NCBI GenBank assembly: GCA_029891385.1
Contig: CM057235.1
Span: 20,949,120-21,013,119, forward strand
Source: Erythroxylum novogranatense
Taxonomy: Eukaryota; Streptophyta; Magnoliopsida; Malpighiales; Erythroxylaceae
Reading direction: 5' to 3'
Length of the DNA stretch: 64,000 nt
Shown piece by piece: positions 59,876 to 64,000 of the stretch (the stretch's first letter is position 1; each line of letters starts with the position of its first letter). Position numbers and translations under genes: made by a program. The notes below the pieces were generated by a model. The model was not told where the DNA came from, did no database searches, and saw only the letters and a list, made by a program, of their open reading frames with translations.

Positions 59876-60799
59876 CCCATCGCCTTCTCCGATCGATTTC
59901 CGCCCATTTCTCTCTAAAACCTCCATTAAACACTCCCATCTACCCAACTCAACCATAATAAATGCCATAAATGCAATAAAAACCATTAATAACAACATTA
60001 ATGCCATTAAAACTTACCAATCGAAGATCAATCCACAAATTTCTCAAAAATCACCGTAACCCTAAAATCTTTCAAACTCAACGATAACCCACTCCAAATC
60101 CTTCTCAACCTTCATCAATCACAATAAACCAGTTAGGCTAGCATAATGAGAAGAAAACCATAAAGAATGATCAAAGAATCCTCACCGGTGGGAGGAATCG
60201 AAGATCGCCGTGGGAGGAGGAAGAGAAGAAGAAATGTTCAAGCCTTAGGGTAAATCCCCAAATTTCAAACCTAGCTATTTATAGGCATAGGTCTCTAAAT
60301 CAGTCCAAATTTCAGTCTCTAAATTTCAGTGGCTCAACATTTTAATTTCCTAACAGTATAACTCTAATATTTCCTTTGCCATTGGACAATTCTTTCAGTA
60401 CTATACAGTCAATCAGTCGGTCACTCCAAAATTTCCGGTCCGGCATTTTCTCCCGAATTTCTCGAAAATTTCCTATAAATCACTATCAGTAGCCAATCAC
60501 TCTTAGACTATTTTAAATCAGTCACTCAAGTCCACTTACTCTTAATTTCTCAATCAATCAATCAAAATCCAGTCAGTTCAGTCAGTTTCTAGTTCACAGT
60601 CCAATCAATTCATAATCACAATTAAAATGCCGAAAAATCATGAATGCCTGTACCTATGAATAAATGCATATGCAATAAACCTGTTCCTCTATAATTAGAG
60701 GCCAGTAACACGCTCAATCAGTGAATGCAATGGAACCTATCAGTCTGACCCAATATTACCATAATGCCCTTGCTAACAGTAACGGGATGTTACACTATG

Positions 60800-62092
60800 G
60801 GTATTCAAATGAATACTAATTTGGTAAAACTAGTGTACATATTTGTTGCTTGACCATAAAATTCAATAAAGGAATAGTACAAATTCAGATATTGTGGTTA
60901 CTAAATCTAGTGCAATGAAGAGCATAAAATATTGAGTTGCCTTGTGGGCAAATCAAAGTACTATTAGCAAACGAATGTAAAATCAGTTTTGCATGAGCAG
61001 ATAAGCAAAGCCCAACTTGAGGATTAAGAAATTATGAATTTTATTGAGGAAAATTGGAAGTCGATAATGAATATGAATTTTGAGTTGAACAGGGAAAGAG
61101 TACCATGTGATTGTAATATGAAGTTTGTGTGCACAATAAAGATGATTGAGTAAAAGATTGTAAGAGATAGCATAAATAACAGCCTATGCTATACATCCTG
61201 GTAGGTATACGATGAAATAATGTCGATGGCTATCGATGTAAAAACAAGTGGTCACAGGAAATTGTTGCCAACAATCTTAACTGTTGGAGATACGTTTAAG
61301 GGTTATATTTTGGAATTCATAGAAACATAAGGTCAATGCTTAGTTTTAATTGACTTGAGCACAACAATCAATATCACAGTGATATCATTTGAAGCTCATA
61401 TAAGAGGTTACATGACAGAATTAGTCGACCACCTTTATATTTGGGTGAATAAGGCCTAAAAATAGTTTAAGGCCAGAAGTGATAGGAGACGTTTATGATA
61501 AGTGAAATTGATGTGTATTAGAATTAAGTGACTCAAGAAAGACGAATGAATTAGGTGGATCAACACCAAAGATTGGAATAAAGTGAGCTAGACACATGAG
61601 TTAAGTGTTTTAACACAAAAGAGATATGAAATATCAAGCAAGAGATGAATTGTTTTTGATAGTATCACCTTGCCAAGGCATACTTAAGATAGGAAAAAAA
61701 AGGGTGAGTTAACCCGACATGAAACTGTCCATAGGAAAGTTTTGTAAGAAAAAGGCTATTAACGTAAGTTTGTAACACCAACAAAGAGGACTTATATGCA
61801 TTAAGTATGATGTGTGAGTATGATAAGAAATCATGATATGATCTGATCCAGATGTAATGTGGAACTAGAAGTGAAAATTTTGAATGATCTGAAATATATT
61901 GAGGAGACAAACAAGATTGCGTGATATCTGAATAAGTAACGGGAAAATCGATTGATTCCATTGACTAGTCAAGTAAAAGAAATTATTCGAGTGATAGTAC
62001 CAAAAAAAGGGACAAGGTAGAGCGTGTGATGAAAACACTTACCCCTACCTGTTTGATTAATCAGGTAAGAATTTCAAGGACGAAATTTTTTG
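60800..62092 (+). pseudogene. Element E integrase remnant
   Basis: Decayed pol after B2. Near 61180-61215 a frame reads AYAIHPGRYTM, matching the zinc-binding YAMHPG...KMY part of Ty3 integrase. Near the end, NQVRIS/FKDEIF-like sequence matches the C-terminal GKNFEDEIL of element D just before the polypurine tract. Between them only scattered similarity and many stops; the DDE residues are not identifiable. Confidence 0.65.
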
Positions 62093-62107
62093 TTAGGAGG
62101 GGAGAGT
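62093..62107 (+). other. Polypurine tract of element E
   Basis: GTTAGGAGGGGAGAGT, directly before the 3' LTR start. Confidence 0.9.
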
Positions 62108-64000
62108 TGTAACATCCCGTTACCCATGTGAGGGATATAATTGTGAATTACAAGAATTATTGAGAAATTAGAAAGTGCGATTCATGTTTATGCTAATGTT
62201 GACATGCACATTTTTGCACATTCATATAATTGTATATGCATTCTTTGACATTTCCGGGTACAATTGAGTTGTTAAATATGATTAAGTCATGATTTGGCAA
62301 TTTTGGTATTATTTAGGATATTTTGGAATTTTTACTGAATTTTGTGAAAAATCTTGATTTTCGGGCTAATTATAGAGTGACAAGTGGATAAAATTATGTG
62401 GGACATGTGTACCTATAGTATATGTATATGTGTGTCACGTGGTAATTTATAATAGCGGCAATTGATGGGAGACACGTGTATATGATGCAAAGAACCCACG
62501 TATTTTAAGGTTGCAATGAAAATATCTTAGGACGAGTTACTGAACTTTTTTCATCGGAAGCATGCATGTTCTACTTGGTTTTGTTCATCACCGATCATGG
62601 AGTTACTCTCGGTGGTTGTCTACGAGTTGCTCATATTGCTGGAATCAGAGCTGAACCAAGTAAGTGTTGTTTTCATGCGATTCAGTGACTATGGTCTGTT
62701 TCCCACGATACATGCATGGATATTTGAGTGTTCATAGAAATGAATGAGATAAGTCTGATGATGCTCGGGTGATTGATACCGAAGTTGTGCATGCATTTTG
62801 TAAGAAGTGAAGTTGCATGTGTGAGGATCAGATTCTGATGTTTTAAGTGAATCTTGAGTTTGATCTTATGTAAATATTTCAAAATGGATTAGGAATTAAT
62901 TAGAGTGAAGTTTTAGAGATTATTTTGGGTATAGAAGTGAAAAATCTAGAAAAAGAAATCGGGGAAGATGTGTTGCAAAACCAAACGTCGCGACGTGTTT
63001 TTATTTATTCGTCGCGACGTCCATCTTCTTCCTCACCGCGACGTTCATTTTCTTCCTCGTCGTGACGTAGGTGATTTCCCCCCTTGAACTCGTCGTGGCG
63101 AACGTTGTAAAAGTCCCGAGAAAATCGATTTTTTGGGTTGTTCGTTGCGACCTCATATTTTCCCCTCGTCGCGACGAGCACCCATCCTTTGACTGCTCGA
63201 ACACGCTTTCGTATTTTGACCATAACTTTCTTTATACTGATACAATTTGGGTGATTCTTGATTCCCTGTAAACTAGAGACATAGGGCTACAACTTTTATG
63301 AAGAAATGGAGTTTTAATTCTGTCTCTAAAAGTTTCAAATTTTAGTTGGAAATTGAGGTATAAATTTTGCTGGAACTTATGAACCTTCTGGAATATTTTG
63401 AGGATATCTCTTGGTATACTGATCCAAATTAAATGATTTTGGTGTCCTTAGAAAGCTAAGAAATGGGAGAACAACTTTACAGAAGAAATTTTTTGTCTAA
63501 TTTGGTCATTTACCTGATCTAATTTAGTATGGAAAGTTGACCCGAATATGTTCTATAGGAAAAATCTGAAGTGGTCAATGAAGCTATGAAATTATTTGAC
63601 ATTGTTTGGTCCAATTCAATTGTAAGAATACATGGCATTAATGAGGGCTTTGATTCCTAAATGATTTTTGATAAGGATCACATTATTGCACCCTAAAATT
63701 GTCATTGAACATGTATTGTGCATACATTCTATACATTGATATTTTTATGAAAGAACATTTGTGCAATTGTGCAAAGTGTGATATTTGTGAATGTGTTTTG
63801 CCTATTTTAGAGGAACATATCGGACGCCAATCGGAAATTGTCAGACCATCCAGGCAATAGCTTATTGGAGCGTACTGTGAGTCAACCGAGATGATTTCCT
63901 AGGATTGATTTAATTTGATTTGTTTAAGCTTCCAATATTATTATATTGCTTGCGATTTGATTATGAATTCCGGACTTTAATTGTCCGAGGATATCAATAT
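62108..64000 (+). mobile_element. 3' LTR of element E, cut by window end
   Basis: TGTAACATCCCGTTACCC start. Matches the 5' LTR (40113-40423, then 43055 onward) with few differences. It has G-boxes at 62436 and 62473 and a seven-unit palindrome array at 62985-63180. The remaining 1.25 kb or so of LTR lies outside the window. Confidence 0.92.

Larger units (their letters stand above)
48352..60794 (-). mobile_element. Solo LTR B2 (split by copia-2)
   Basis: 48352-49434 and 59101-60794, net about 2.78 kb. TGTAGCGCCCC to CGGGATGTTACA; duplication CTATG (48347-48351 and 60795-60799). Same family as B1, with hairpin box at 48759-48800, GGGC/GAGC hairpins at 49097-49135 and a palindrome array at 59628-59875. 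Inserted into the RNase H remnant of E. Confidence 0.93.
40113..64000 (+). mobile_element. Ty3/gypsy element E (runs past window end)
   Basis: The 5' LTR starts TGTCACATCCCGTTACCC. The primer site is at 45898, the polypurine tract at 62093, and the 3' LTR starts TGTAACATCCCGTTACCC. The internal region, after removing B2 and copia-2, is only about 3.8 kb and heavily decayed, with remnants of RT, RNase H and integrase in order. The right target duplication lies outside the window (left flank GCCCG). Two solo LTRs of a related family inserted into it. Confidence 0.9.

Noticed and set aside
59680..59958. Open frame with repeated Ala-Arg-Arg-Asp-Val
   Set aside because: It is the translation of the CGTCGCGACG-type array in solo LTR B2; LTRs B1 and E give similar chance frames.
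1..64000. Host genes, tRNA or rRNA genes, Helitrons or DNA transposons
   Set aside because: I looked for conserved host-type open frames, tRNA-like motifs and terminal inverted repeats and found none; tRNA-like matches are primer-binding sites of LTR elements.

Overview
This window is plant repetitive DNA: a nested pile of LTR retrotransposons with one LINE remnant. I see no host protein gene, tRNA, rRNA or CRISPR array. Ty3/gypsy chromovirus elements with chromodomain-type integrase ends and LTRs of about 2.6-5.3 kb (Tekay-like), Ty1/copia elements with tRNA-iMet primer sites, and an L1-type LINE together point to pericentromeric or other heterochromatin of a flowering plant, probably a dicot. 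The species cannot be named from the sequence. Almost every reading frame is a broken gag or pol gene. Element letters A-F are not formal names; I use F, C, D, E, B1, B2, copia-1 and copia-2. || Layout. (1) 1-2637: a decayed reverse-strand Ty3 element F (LTR, gag, primer site, truncated 5' LTR). (2) About 2650-4156: a reverse-strand LINE fragment (RT, start of the endonuclease, ORF1) that resumes at 39396. (3) 4157-39390: reverse-strand Ty3 element C, target duplication ACAGC, inserted into LINE ORF1. C carries four later insertions: D (6577-16646, duplication CAACA), a Ty3 element whose 5' LTR-gag-protease half is inverted against its RT-integrase-3' LTR half; a 972-bp LTR derivative (18649-19620, GACGA); copia-1 (20204-30093, GTCTA); and a 5.3-kb LTR (32291-37566, AAACC). 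(4) 39396-40112: the LINE remainder and a probable reverse copia LTR end. (5) 40113 to the window end: forward Ty3 element E, with solo LTR B1 in its 5' LTR (40424-43049, TATAG) and solo LTR B2 in its RNase H region (48352-60794, CTATG). B2 itself contains copia-2 (49435-59095, CCAGC). || Gene content. Ty3 elements keep pieces of gag (retrotransposon gag domain, zinc knuckles), protease, RT, RNase H, integrase and chromodomain. Copia elements keep gag, protease, integrase, RT and RNase H in that order. All pol genes in view have stops or frameshifts. || Most notable observations: short CG-containing palindromes in arrays (AAGTCGACTT in the copia leader and in the copia-1 LTR; TCGTCGCGACGA-like in Ty3 LTRs B and E); repeated leader hairpins in copia whose arms change together between copies; dyad-symmetry boxes shared by otherwise diverged Ty3 LTR families; a nonsense codon in RT shared by both copia elements; and a recurring CAG/CTG to CG-type difference between young copies that looks like an assembly or base-calling artefact at methylated CHG sites and may account for some frameshifts.
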